Source of the DNA: Chloroflexota bacterium | Lineage (GTDB): Bacteria > Chloroflexota > Anaerolineae > UBA7937 | Assembly (NCBI GenBank): GCA_003453555.1 | Contig: DMLA01000031.1 | Location: 1,856 to 8,774 of the forward strand | Reading direction: 5' to 3' | Length of the DNA: 6,919 nt | Shown here: positions 1 to 5,729 of the stretch, piece after piece | Layout of the letters: every line of letters starts with the position of its first letter | Position numbering within the stretch: position 1 is the stretch's first letter | Position numbers and translations under genes: made by a program | The notes under the pieces: model-generated | Databases searched by the model: none | The model's input: the letters and a program-made list of their open reading frames with translations, nothing else | What the model was told of the DNA's origin: nothing

Positions 1-532
1 GTCCTAACTCGGCGATCTCTTGAGCGCTCTTATCAACCCTGCTCTCCAGATACCCTATCTTTCTCCTCTGAGCAACGGTCTCTCCTCGGAGGCCGGAGAT
101 CTCCTGCCTCAGGCCCGCAATAGCCTCCGACAACCTCTGGAGTTCAGACCTCTGAAAATCTAGGGGCTCCATTTTCTTCTCTAGGAAGGTGATCTCCTCT
201 CGCAGTTTCTCCAGGGCCTGGGCCACGCTCTCTCTTTCCCGCTGGCGCAACGCTGCTGCTTGCTCCTCCGCTCGGCGTCGCTCCTCTCGACCCTCGCGGA
301 CCACGAGGCTGGCTTCCGCTCTCACCCGCGACAAGGTCTCATCCGGGCTGGGGAGTTGGGCCAACTGACCTTGGAGACGAACCAATCGGCCCTCCAACTC
401 TCCGAATCGGCTAACCAGATCCTCGATGTGAGCCGCGTGGTCATCCGCCTGTTTGCGCAACTTCTCAAGTGCAGCCTTCTCCCGCCGCTGCTCCTCATCA
501 AGCCAGGCCAAAAGCTCCTTTGTCTCATCCAT
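1..532 (-). CDS. Coiled-coil protein of unknown function, partial (C-terminus beyond left edge)
   Basis: An open frame runs from an ATG at 532 leftward to the window edge without a stop, giving 177 visible residues. The composition is that of a long alpha-helical coiled coil: rich in Glu, Arg, Leu, Gln and Ala, no Cys, and only three prolines (61, 63, 123). Those prolines would break it into helices at about 3-58, 66-120 and 126-177. No signal peptide or membrane segment is seen, so it is probably cytoplasmic. The start is supported by a GGAGG Shine-Dalgarno at 543-539, six bases upstream. The gene overlaps the end of phoU by 8 bases (525-532), so the two are almost certainly co-transcribed and translationally coupled. 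I do not recognise the family. SMC-like or other coiled-coil scaffold proteins would look similar, so no function is assigned. A partner or effector of PhoU is inference from position only. Confidence 0.8.
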   Translation of the reverse strand, partial: MDETKELLAWLDEEQRREKAALEKLRKQADDHAAHIEDLVSRFGELEGRLVRLQGQLAQLPSPDETLSRVRAEASLVVREGREERRRAEEQAAALRQRERESVAQALEKLREEITFLEKKMEPLDFQRSELQRLSEAIAGLRQEISGLRGETVAQRRKIGYLESRVDKSAQEIAELG

Positions 533-1208
533 GTGGAGCCTCCGTCTGGGGCGGAGGGTTGAGTTCTTCCACCTCGCCCGTTACCATAAAGACCACCCGC
601 TCGCCGATATTGGTGGTACGGTCTCCTATCCGCTCCAGGTTATGCGCCACCCAGATGAGATGGGTAGCCCGAGTGATGGTCCGAGGGTCATCCATCATGA
701 AGATCAGCAGTTCCCGGTATATTTGATCGTAGAGGGCGTCCATCTCGTCATCCTGCTTGGCCAAAGCCCTGGCTCTCTCTGCATCGTGGGCTAGGAAAGC
801 CTCCAGCTGCTCCCGCAGGAGCGATCGCCCCTTCTCCGCCATGCGAGGGATATCGATCAAAGGCTTCAGATGGGGCTGGGGGGCCAAACGTTTGGTAAGT
901 TGGGCTATACCTTTGGCGTGGTCCGCCATCCGCTCTAATTCCGTGGCGATGCCGGAGATGGCTAGGATAACTCGTAGATCGCTGGCTAAAGGCTGCTGGG
1001 TGGCGATGAGAACGAGACACCTCTCGTCAATCTCCCGCTGAGCCTTGTTGATCTCCTCGTCAGCAGCGATCACCTTCCCAGCCAAACCCTCGTCCCTCTC
1101 AACCAGAGATTTGACCGCTAGCCCTATCGCCCCATCGACCAGATCGGCCATCTTCAAAAGGTCATCCTGAAGCGCCTTAATCCCTTCATCTAACGTCTCT
1201 CTAGGCAT
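525..1208 (-). CDS. phoU: Phosphate signalling/transport accessory protein PhoU
   Basis: This 227-residue protein has the usual PhoU length and the duplicated three-helix-bundle layout. Each half carries the family's metal-binding helix signature: ELERMADHA at residues 90-98 (E92, D96) and NLERIGDRTTNIGE at 190-203 (E192, D196, N200). PhoU proteins are cytoplasmic; they link the PstSCAB phosphate transporter to the PhoR/PhoB two-component system and repress the Pho response when phosphate is ample. The ATG at 1208 is preceded by GGGAGG (1219-1214) with 5-base spacing, a strong ribosome binding site. The last ~12 residues are a Pro/Glu-rich tail. The gene is first in its transcript, behind its own promoter (about 1236-1263), and not behind pstB as in the classical operon; no pst or phoBR gene is in the window. 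The downstream gene overlaps it by 8 bases. The family call is firm; the regulatory role here is inferred from the family. Confidence 0.95.
   Translation of the reverse strand: MPRETLDEGIKALQDDLLKMADLVDGAIGLAVKSLVERDEGLAGKVIAADEEINKAQREIDERCLVLIATQQPLASDLRVILAISGIATELERMADHAKGIAQLTKRLAPQPHLKPLIDIPRMAEKGRSLLREQLEAFLAHDAERARALAKQDDEMDALYDQIYRELLIFMMDDPRTITRATHLIWVAHNLERIGDRTTNIGERVVFMVTGEVEELNPPPQTEAPHG
539..543 (-). promoter_or_regulatory. Ribosome binding site of the coiled-coil gene
   Basis: GGAGG on the minus strand, six bases before the ATG at 532 and inside the end of phoU. It decides the start of the coiled-coil gene, because the nearby ATG at 528 opens a different frame that reaches a stop after 68 codons. 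Confidence 0.7.
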
Positions 1209-1235
1209 GCGCGCCTCCCACGACTTTGTACCGCT

Positions 1236-1263
1236 ATTCTACCACAACTAGAAAGATTTCCAA
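1236..1263 (-). promoter_or_regulatory. Putative sigma70-type promoter of phoU
   Basis: On the minus strand, a -10 box TAGAAT (1241-1236, 5 of 6 to consensus) lies 16 bases from a -35-like TTGGAA (1263-1258, 4 of 6). Transcription would start near 1229, leaving a leader of about 20 bases that contains the GGGAGG site. No clear Pho box (paired 7-bp direct repeats) is visible upstream, so direct PhoB control is not supported by what I can see. Confidence 0.5.
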
Positions 1264-1357
1264 AGGAGTGAAAGAGAGGGCGTTGAAAATATGCTTACAG
1301 ATGGCGTAGTGGGGAAGAAGGCGCGTCCATGACCTTTTTCTGGCTACCCTCTCTATC

Positions 1358-1367
1358 ATCGGCCGAT
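1358..1367. repeat. 10-bp perfect palindrome, possible operator
   Basis: ATCGGCCGAT reads the same on both strands and is followed by a run of T. It has no loop, so it is not a terminator hairpin. Its place in the middle of the divergent region, 46 bases upstream of the operon -35, would suit a dimeric regulator. A 10-bp palindrome can arise by chance, so this is a weak call. Confidence 0.25.
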
Positions 1368-1412
1368 TTTTGACCGGCTTGTGGGGCAGAGCATCGGACT
1401 TATTAAAATGAT

Positions 1413-1441
1413 TTGCTTCCCAAGGTTGAGGGGGTTATAAT
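1413..1441 (+). promoter_or_regulatory. Putative sigma70-type promoter of the envelope glycan operon
   Basis: A perfect -10 box TATAAT (1436-1441) lies exactly 17 bases after a weak -35 TTGCTT (1413-1418; TTG conserved). The stretch just upstream, 1400-1412 (TTATTAAAATGAT), is AT-rich and could act as an UP element. Transcription would begin near 1448, about 27 bases before the ATG at 1475. This is the best promoter-like signal in front of the plus-strand genes, all of which overlap or nearly abut. Confidence 0.6.
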
Positions 1442-1459
1442 GATCTTTAGTTGATCTTC

Positions 1460-1465
1460 AAAGGA
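1460..1465 (+). promoter_or_regulatory. Ribosome binding site deciding the start of the first glycosyltransferase
   Basis: AAAGGA lies nine bases before the ATG at 1475. It favours that ATG over the in-frame TTG at 1451, which has no such site and would add eight residues that do not belong to the family's N-terminus. Confidence 0.6.
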
Positions 1466-1474
1466 TGTTCGCCT

Positions 1475-2581
1475 ATGCGTATCGGCATAGATGCCCGGCT
1501 GGTCTACTATAGCCAAGCAGGCATCGGCCAATATATCTTGAACCTAGTCAGGGAGTTAGCCCACCTTGATAGGGAAGATGACTTTTTTATCCTCCAAAGC
1601 CGTAAGGACAAAACGGTATTAACAGAAGGGGAGAATTTCTCCCGCCGCTCCCTCTGGACCCCCAGCCACCATCGCCTAGAGCAGTGGACTCTACCCCTAG
1701 AGATCGGCCCTTTGGGCCTCGATATCCTCCATAGCCCTGACTTCATCCCCCCTTTCCGTCGTAACTGCAAATCGATCATCACTATCCATGACCTGGCCTT
1801 TCTCTTGTATCCCCACTTCCTCACCGCCGAGAGCGCCCGCTACTACGGACAGATCGATCAGGCGGTGCGTTATACCGATCACATAATCGCCGTCTCCGAG
1901 GCCACTAAACAGGACGCCATCCGCCTCCTGGGGGTCCCCCAGAGCAAGATCACCGTAGTCTACGAGGCCGCTAACCCCACCTATCGCCTTTTGGAAGACA
2001 AAAGAAGAGTTCAGAGAGAGTGTGCCCAAAGGTACGGGGTATCTACCCCTTTCATCCTCTTCGTGAGCACCATCGAGCCCCGCAAAAACCTCCCCACCCT
2101 CCTCCGTGCTTACCGCCGACTCTTAGATGAATACAAGCCAGAGGTGAGGTTGGTCGTAGTGGGGGAGCGGGGTTGGCTTTACGACCAGATCTTCGCCCTC
2201 ACCGAGGAACTGAATCTGAAGGAGGAGGTGCTCTATCTGGGCCGGGTCTCTGTGCAAGATCTCCTCCTCCTTTATAACGCCGCTCAACTCCTTGTCCACC
2301 CCGCTCTCTATGAGGGGTTCGGGCTCCCGCCCCTGGAAGCGATGGCCTGTGGCACCCCCGCTATCGTAGCCCACGTCTCCTCCCTCCCCGAGGTGGTAGG
2401 GGACGCCGCCCTCCTCGTCGACCCTGAAGATGAGTATGGCTGGACTGTGGCTATCTGGAGGGTCCTTACCGATGGTTCGCTGCGAGCCGAACTCCAGGAG
2501 AAGGGGGTAAAACGAGCCCGCTTTTTCTCCTGGGAGAAGGCCGCTCGAGAGACCTTGGCCCTCTATCGGAGCCTACGGTGA
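1475..2581 (+). CDS. GT4-family glycosyltransferase (GT-B fold), first of two in tandem
   Basis: From the ATG at 1475 the protein has 368 residues, normal for GT4. It starts with the typical beta strand and sugar-loop MRIGIDARLVYYSQAGIGQY. It then shows IHD at 104-106, the phosphate-contacting STIEPRKN (198-205; R203, K204), and the donor-binding EX7E motif with E280 and E288 in YEGFGLPPLEAMACG. The following SSLPEVVGDAALLVDP (302-317) is also typical. GT4 enzymes are retaining transferases that use nucleotide-activated sugars, often GDP-mannose or UDP-hexoses, to extend lipid-linked or surface glycans on the inner face of the membrane. No signal peptide or membrane span is visible. It is the first gene of the operon and ends in GTGA, sharing four bases with the next gene. 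Donor and acceptor cannot be read from the sequence. An in-frame TTG at 1451 is an alternative but less likely start. Confidence 0.92.
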   Translation: MRIGIDARLVYYSQAGIGQYILNLVRELAHLDREDDFFILQSRKDKTVLTEGENFSRRSLWTPSHHRLEQWTLPLEIGPLGLDILHSPDFIPPFRRNCKSIITIHDLAFLLYPHFLTAESARYYGQIDQAVRYTDHIIAVSEATKQDAIRLLGVPQSKITVVYEAANPTYRLLEDKRRVQRECAQRYGVSTPFILFVSTIEPRKNLPTLLRAYRRLLDEYKPEVRLVVVGERGWLYDQIFALTEELNLKEEVLYLGRVSVQDLLLLYNAAQLLVHPALYEGFGLPPLEAMACGTPAIVAHVSSLPEVVGDAALLVDPEDEYGWTVAIWRVLTDGSLRAELQEKGVKRARFFSWEKAARETLALYRSLR

Positions 2582-3771
2582 AGATCCTCTTCCTCACCCC
2601 GGAACTACCCTATCCGCCTGACCGAGGAGCCAGTATCCGGAGTTTCAACCTTATCAAGAACCTGGCTCCCCGGCATGAGATCCATCTTCTTTCCTTCTCT
2701 GCGAAGGAAAGCGATTTAGCGGAGGCTGGGCCTCTCCTCGACCTGTGCTCACAAATCGAGACCCTCCCCACTCCCCATCGCTCCACCCTACAGCGCCTCC
2801 TCCCTGTTCTCCTCTCTCCCCTGCCCGATATGGCCTTGCGGCTCCCTTCATCGGAGTTCGAATCTAAACTATGGGCTCTCCTTCAAGAGGAAGATTTCGA
2901 CGTGGTACAGGTGGAAGCGATAGAGATGGCTAGGTACATCCCTACGATCACCGAATCGCGTAGACCCCCTCGATTGACCTTCGATGACATCAACGCCGAG
3001 TACCTCTTACAGAGACGGGCCTTTGAAACAGATCTTCGACATCTCCGCTGGCTGGGAGCGGTATACTCCCTCATTCAGTGGGGAAAACTCCGTCGCTACG
3101 AAGCATGGGCTTGTCGCCGAGCGGATCAGGTGGTTGCGGTCTCCGAAACCGACAAAGAGGCCCTCTGCCGCCTGGTTCCGGGCCTCCCGGTGAGTGTTGT
3201 CCCCAACGGTGTAGACACCCAATACTACCAGCCGACGGAGGGGGAGACCGATGGCAGCCTGGTCTTCACCGGGAAGATGGATTTTCGCCCCAACGTGGAT
3301 GGCGTTCTTTGGTTCTTCGAGCGAGTTTGGCCTCTGGTGAAAGGGAGGCTTCCCCAAGCCCGGCTCTTAGTGGTGGGAAGGAACCCTTCGCCTCGACTCT
3401 CTCCCCTTCTTCAAGACCCACAAGTCAGGGTGACCGGCTTCGTCCCCGACGTGCGACCCTACATCGCTCAGGCCAACATCTATCTGGTCCCTCTCCGCAT
3501 GGGAGGAGGAACCCGCCTCAAGGTGTTGGAGGCGATGGCTATGGGCAAGGCTATAGTCTCTACCTCCTTGGGTTGTGAGGGGATCAAGACGACGGGGCAG
3601 GAGTTGGTCATCGCTGATAACGAGTCAGATTTCGCCCAGCGGGTGATAGATTTGTGGGGCGACGAGAAGCGAAGGAAAGGCCTAGGGGTGGCTGCTCGCC
3701 GCCTGGCCAAAGAATACGATTGGAAAGTCATCACTCCCCTCTTGGAACAAGTGTATGAGAAAGCGGCTTAG
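2578..3771 (+). CDS. GT4-like glycosyltransferase, second in tandem (PEP-CTERM/exopolysaccharide-type sugar transferase)
   Basis: This 397-residue protein starts at GTG 2578, giving MKILFLTPELPYPPDRGASI, the classic N-terminus of this GT4 subfamily. GGAG at 2568-2571 serves as ribosome binding site. Further motifs are DDINAEY (136-142), VPNGVD (208-213), GKMDFRPNVDG (232-242) and the donor site GGGTRLKVLEAMAMGKAI (309-326). The second Glu of EX7E is kept (E318). The first is replaced by Gly (G310), as is usual in the GGGTRLKxLEAM branch, so this is not a sign of decay. It resembles transferases of exopolysaccharide and PEP-CTERM-linked sugar systems, although no PEP-CTERM or exosortase gene is seen. 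It overlaps the upstream gene by 4 bases and the downstream one by 17, so coupled translation is likely. It probably acts on the same glycan as its neighbour at a different linkage; the substrates are unknown. Confidence 0.9.
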   Translation: MKILFLTPELPYPPDRGASIRSFNLIKNLAPRHEIHLLSFSAKESDLAEAGPLLDLCSQIETLPTPHRSTLQRLLPVLLSPLPDMALRLPSSEFESKLWALLQEEDFDVVQVEAIEMARYIPTITESRRPPRLTFDDINAEYLLQRRAFETDLRHLRWLGAVYSLIQWGKLRRYEAWACRRADQVVAVSETDKEALCRLVPGLPVSVVPNGVDTQYYQPTEGETDGSLVFTGKMDFRPNVDGVLWFFERVWPLVKGRLPQARLLVVGRNPSPRLSPLLQDPQVRVTGFVPDVRPYIAQANIYLVPLRMGGGTRLKVLEAMAMGKAIVSTSLGCEGIKTTGQELVIADNESDFAQRVIDLWGDEKRRKGLGVAARRLAKEYDWKVITPLLEQVYEKAA

Positions 3772-4921
3772 ACGGATAGCCCTACGAGCCCTCGCCTACT
3801 CCTCAACCCCTTTCCTGCCCCGAGCCCGAAGGCCCTCTCGGACCTCCCGCATCCTCCTCATTCGGCCTGATCATATAGGCGACCTCCTTTTCACCACCCC
3901 CGCCCTTCGACTTCTCCGCACTGAGTGCCCCCAGGCCCATATAACCTGCCTGGTGGGACCTTGGGGCTGGGAATTGATGGAAAGAAACGCCAACGTAGAC
4001 CAGGTTTTAGTATGCCCCTTCCCCGGTTTCACCCGTCAGCCCAAGCCCTCTTTCCTTCAGCCCTACGCCCTCCTGGGGAGGTATGCTCGCCTCTTGCAGG
4101 GACAGGGGTACGATTTAGCCCTCGTTCTCCGCTTCGACCACTGGTGGGGAGCCCTTCTAGCCTACTGGGCTGGCATCCCCCAGCGGATAGGCTATGCCCT
4201 ACCAGAATTGCACCCTTTCCTGACTCAGCCCGTCCCTTATACGCCAGGACGCCACGAGGTGGAGCAGAACTTGACCCTCACACGAGCGGCCTGGCAACGA
4301 AAGGAACCCTCTACCGAAGAGGCTGGCGCTTTAGAATTCAACCCCTCGGCGGAGGATAGCAAGTTTGCCACTCGATACCTTGTGGAGCGGGGTATCGAGC
4401 CTGAAACCCCGCTCATAGTCATCCACCCTGGGGCTGGAGCCCCGGTGAAACTTTGGAGGGCCGAGGGGTTCGCCCAGGTGGGGGATCGTTTGGCGGAGAG
4501 ATATAAAGCCCGCCTTCTCATCACCGGCTCCTCGCAAGAGGAGGGCTTAGCCCAAGAGATAGCCAGCCATATGAGAAGCGAGCCCCTAATCACCGTCGGT
4601 CAGACGACCCTGGGGGAGATGGCGGCTCTCATGGCCCATGCCGATTTGGTCATCGGGGTCGATAGTGGCCCCATGCATCTGGCCGTAGCCCAGGGCGTTC
4701 CCACGATACACCTCTACGGCCCCGTCGATCACCGTACCTTCGGCCCCTGGGGGGATCTTAGACGCCACCGAGTGGTCATCTCTGGTCTGGACTGCATCCC
4801 CTGCAACCGCCTCGACTACACCCCACAAGAACTAGAGGAGCACCCTTGCGTACGCCTCATAACTGAAGAGCAGGTCCTAGCAGAGGCATACCGTCTCTTG
4901 GAGATGCTGAATAACCTGTGA
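3755..4921 (+). CDS. GT9-family glycosyltransferase (heptosyltransferase-like)
   Basis: This 388-residue protein carries the ADP-heptose:LPS heptosyltransferase (GT9) signatures. They are LIRPDHIGDLLFTTPALR (35-52) with the catalytic-region Asp, HPGAGAPVKLW (224-234) in the nucleotide site, and GVDSGPMHLAVAQGVPTIHL (301-320) followed by YGPVDHRTFGPWGD. A Cys cluster C347-x2-C350 and C365 near the C-terminus recalls the CxPC...C element of many GT9 proteins. The first ~30 residues are a very basic extension (MRKRLRRIALRAL...), perhaps for contact with anionic membrane; it is not a signal peptide. The ATG at 3755 lies inside the previous gene (17-base overlap), with GGAA at 3744-3747. GT9 enzymes classically add heptose to lipid A-core, but many lineages without LPS carry them in other surface-glycan clusters. 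True heptose use is therefore not established, and no heptose-synthesis gene is seen here. Confidence 0.9.
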   Translation: MRKRLRRIALRALAYSSTPFLPRARRPSRTSRILLIRPDHIGDLLFTTPALRLLRTECPQAHITCLVGPWGWELMERNANVDQVLVCPFPGFTRQPKPSFLQPYALLGRYARLLQGQGYDLALVLRFDHWWGALLAYWAGIPQRIGYALPELHPFLTQPVPYTPGRHEVEQNLTLTRAAWQRKEPSTEEAGALEFNPSAEDSKFATRYLVERGIEPETPLIVIHPGAGAPVKLWRAEGFAQVGDRLAERYKARLLITGSSQEEGLAQEIASHMRSEPLITVGQTTLGEMAALMAHADLVIGVDSGPMHLAVAQGVPTIHLYGPVDHRTFGPWGDLRRHRVVISGLDCIPCNRLDYTPQELEEHPCVRLITEEQVLAEAYRLLEMLNNL

Positions 4922-4927
4922 TATAAT
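4899..4927 (+). promoter_or_regulatory. Possible internal promoter over the end of the GT9 gene
   Basis: A perfect TATAAT (4922-4927) directly follows the A of the GT9 stop codon. TGGAGA (4899-4904, 4 of 6 to TTGACA) lies 17 bases upstream. Transcription would start about 4934, three bases before the methyltransferase ATG at 4937, which lacks a Shine-Dalgarno. That geometry suits a leaderless mRNA. It could equally be a chance AT-rich gap in an operon. Confidence 0.35.
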
Positions 4928-4936
4928 CGTTAATCG

Positions 4937-5095
4937 ATGGAAGGCGAGGCTAAGTCGAAGGTTCTAACCCCTCAGCAACTGGAGGAAGATGCACACCGGT
5001 GGTTCGCCAGCCGCACTAGGGCTCTCTTCACCCTGCTGGGTCGAACCCTTCCTCGCCGTGACCTTGAAATCCTGGATGCGGGGCGGGGAAGATGA
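4937..5095 (+). pseudogene. 5' fragment of a frameshifted class I SAM methyltransferase
   Basis: The ATG at 4937 opens a 52-residue frame that ends at TGA 5093-5095. It reads like the N-terminus of surface-glycan methyltransferases: EEDAHRWFASRTRAL (16-30, compare the usual HWWFxxRR), then LEILDAG (44-50), the beginning of the SAM-binding motif I. After that it fails. The rest of the enzyme continues in the -1 frame, which reads GCGAGKMIYHL immediately afterwards, the second half of motif I. The fragment alone cannot fold as a methyltransferase. There is no ribosome binding site; translation would depend on coupling to the GT9 gene (stop at 4921) or on a leaderless transcript. A single frame restored across 4937-5727 would give a protein of roughly 265 residues, normal for the family. 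It is either a true mutation or a sequence error. Confidence 0.75.
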
Positions 5096-5727
5096 TCTAC
5101 CACCTGGGCCGGTATAGGCGGGTTTTAGGCACCGATAACAACCCCAAACCTCTGAGGGTCGCCCACCAAAGGGGGCATGAGGCTAGGCTCGCCCCTGCCG
5201 AGGAGATGCCCTTCCCCGATCAGAGTTTCGATCTGGTGGCAGCCTGGGATGTGATCGAGCATTGTGAGGACGACCTTTTGGCCCTGCGCCAATCTTACCG
5301 TGTCTGCAGCCCCGGGGGGTTCTTGGCGCTTACCGTCCCCGCTTTCGGCTGGCCCTGGAGCGCCAACGACGAGAGCAATAAGCACCACCACCGCTATGCC
5401 AAAAGTGAACTTCATGAGAAACTAAAGAGCGTGGGCTTCACCCCCTGGCGCACCACCTATAACAATTTCTTCATCTTCCCCCTGGCTTTCCTCCGAATCC
5501 TCTGGGAGCGACTCTCGGGGAGAAAGCCCCAACTCAAAGCGCCGGATACCGATGAGGAGGCCTATCAGGTAGAGATGGAGCCCGCCCTGCCTCTTCTGAA
5601 CACCGTTCTTACCGGTGTGGGCTGGCTGGAAGCGGCACTCCTCCGCTTCTTAACCCTCCCCTTTGGCACCCCTATCATCTGTACCGCCCAAAAAGTAAAA
5701 GTTGTAGATTCTTCGATGGGGCGCTGA
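5092..5727 (+). CDS. Class I SAM-dependent methyltransferase, 3' part lacking most of motif I
   Basis: Read from the ATG at 5092 it has 211 residues. It contains post-I motif VLGTDNNP (11-18; D15 would hold the SAM ribose), AEEMPFPDQSFDLVAAWDVI (36-55) with EH (56-57) for motifs II-III, and CSPGGFLALTVPAFGWPWS (72-90). The last is followed by NDESNKHHHRYAKSEL (92-107), the pattern of methyltransferases in polysaccharide and lipid-sugar clusters. The C-terminal ~70 residues include hydrophobic stretches (near 126-138 and 180-197), perhaps membrane-facing. The ATG overlaps the stop of the 5' fragment as ATGA, so reinitiation is possible. However, the product would lack the Gly-rich SAM loop and is unlikely to be active. 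The same frame extends upstream to 5068 and encodes GCGAG before this ATG, so the annotated ATG is almost certainly not the ancestral start. Substrate unknown; the context suggests methylation of a surface sugar or its lipid carrier. Confidence 0.85.
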   Translation: MIYHLGRYRRVLGTDNNPKPLRVAHQRGHEARLAPAEEMPFPDQSFDLVAAWDVIEHCEDDLLALRQSYRVCSPGGFLALTVPAFGWPWSANDESNKHHHRYAKSELHEKLKSVGFTPWRTTYNNFFIFPLAFLRILWERLSGRKPQLKAPDTDEEAYQVEMEPALPLLNTVLTGVGWLEAALLRFLTLPFGTPIICTAQKVKVVDSSMGR

Positions 5728-5729
5728 TT

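Larger units (their letters stand above)
1209..1474. other. Divergent intergenic region between phoU and the glycan operon
   Basis: These 266 bases separate the two divergent transcripts. They hold the phoU promoter on the left and the operon promoter on the right. Between them are a perfect 10-bp palindrome ATCGGCCGAT (1358-1367) and an AT-rich patch (1400-1412). I see no convincing small ORF, tRNA, riboswitch or intrinsic terminator. Because both promoters fire outward, a regulator bound in the middle could affect both operons; this is inference. Confidence 0.7.

Noticed and set aside
322..528. 68-residue minus-strand frame from the ATG at 528
   Set aside because: It lies inside the coiled-coil gene in another frame. 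The ATG at 532 has the properly spaced GGAGG and gives an uninterrupted frame to the edge.
260..794. Plus-strand open frames opposite phoU and the coiled-coil gene
   Set aside because: No plausible domains or ribosome binding sites, and they mirror well-supported minus-strand genes.
1273..1354. Inverted repeat AGAGAGGG (1273-1280) / CCCTCTCT (1347-1354)
   Set aside because: Only 8 bp with a 66-base gap, low complexity, and no extension of the stem; likely chance.
1370..1375. TTGACC as a -35 box (5 of 6)
   Set aside because: No -10-like hexamer at 16-18 bases downstream; the nearest AT-rich hexamer TATTAA is 25 bases away.
1361..1380. Intrinsic terminator near GGCCGATTTTTGACCGGC
   Set aside because: The stem is only 4 bp (GCCG/CGGC), the T run lies in the loop and not after the stem, and no transcript needs to end there between divergent promoters.
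1451..1474. Longer start (TTG at 1451) for the first glycosyltransferase
   Set aside because: No ribosome binding site before it. AAAGGA at 1460-1465 serves the ATG at 1475, where family similarity (MRIGIDAR) begins. The TTG is nine bases after the -10, so a leaderless start is not excluded but is less likely.
2578..3771. Loss of the first Glu of EX7E in the second GT4 enzyme as a sign of inactivation
   Set aside because: The GGGTRLKxLEAM form with Gly at that position is the usual pattern of this GT4 branch.
5081..5095. Programmed -1 ribosomal frameshifting in the methyltransferase
   Set aside because: The direction is right, but no X XXY YYZ slippery heptamer is present (closest is G GGA AGA, which does not re-pair fully), and I see no clear stimulatory hairpin. 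A slip there would also yield a motif I two residues short.
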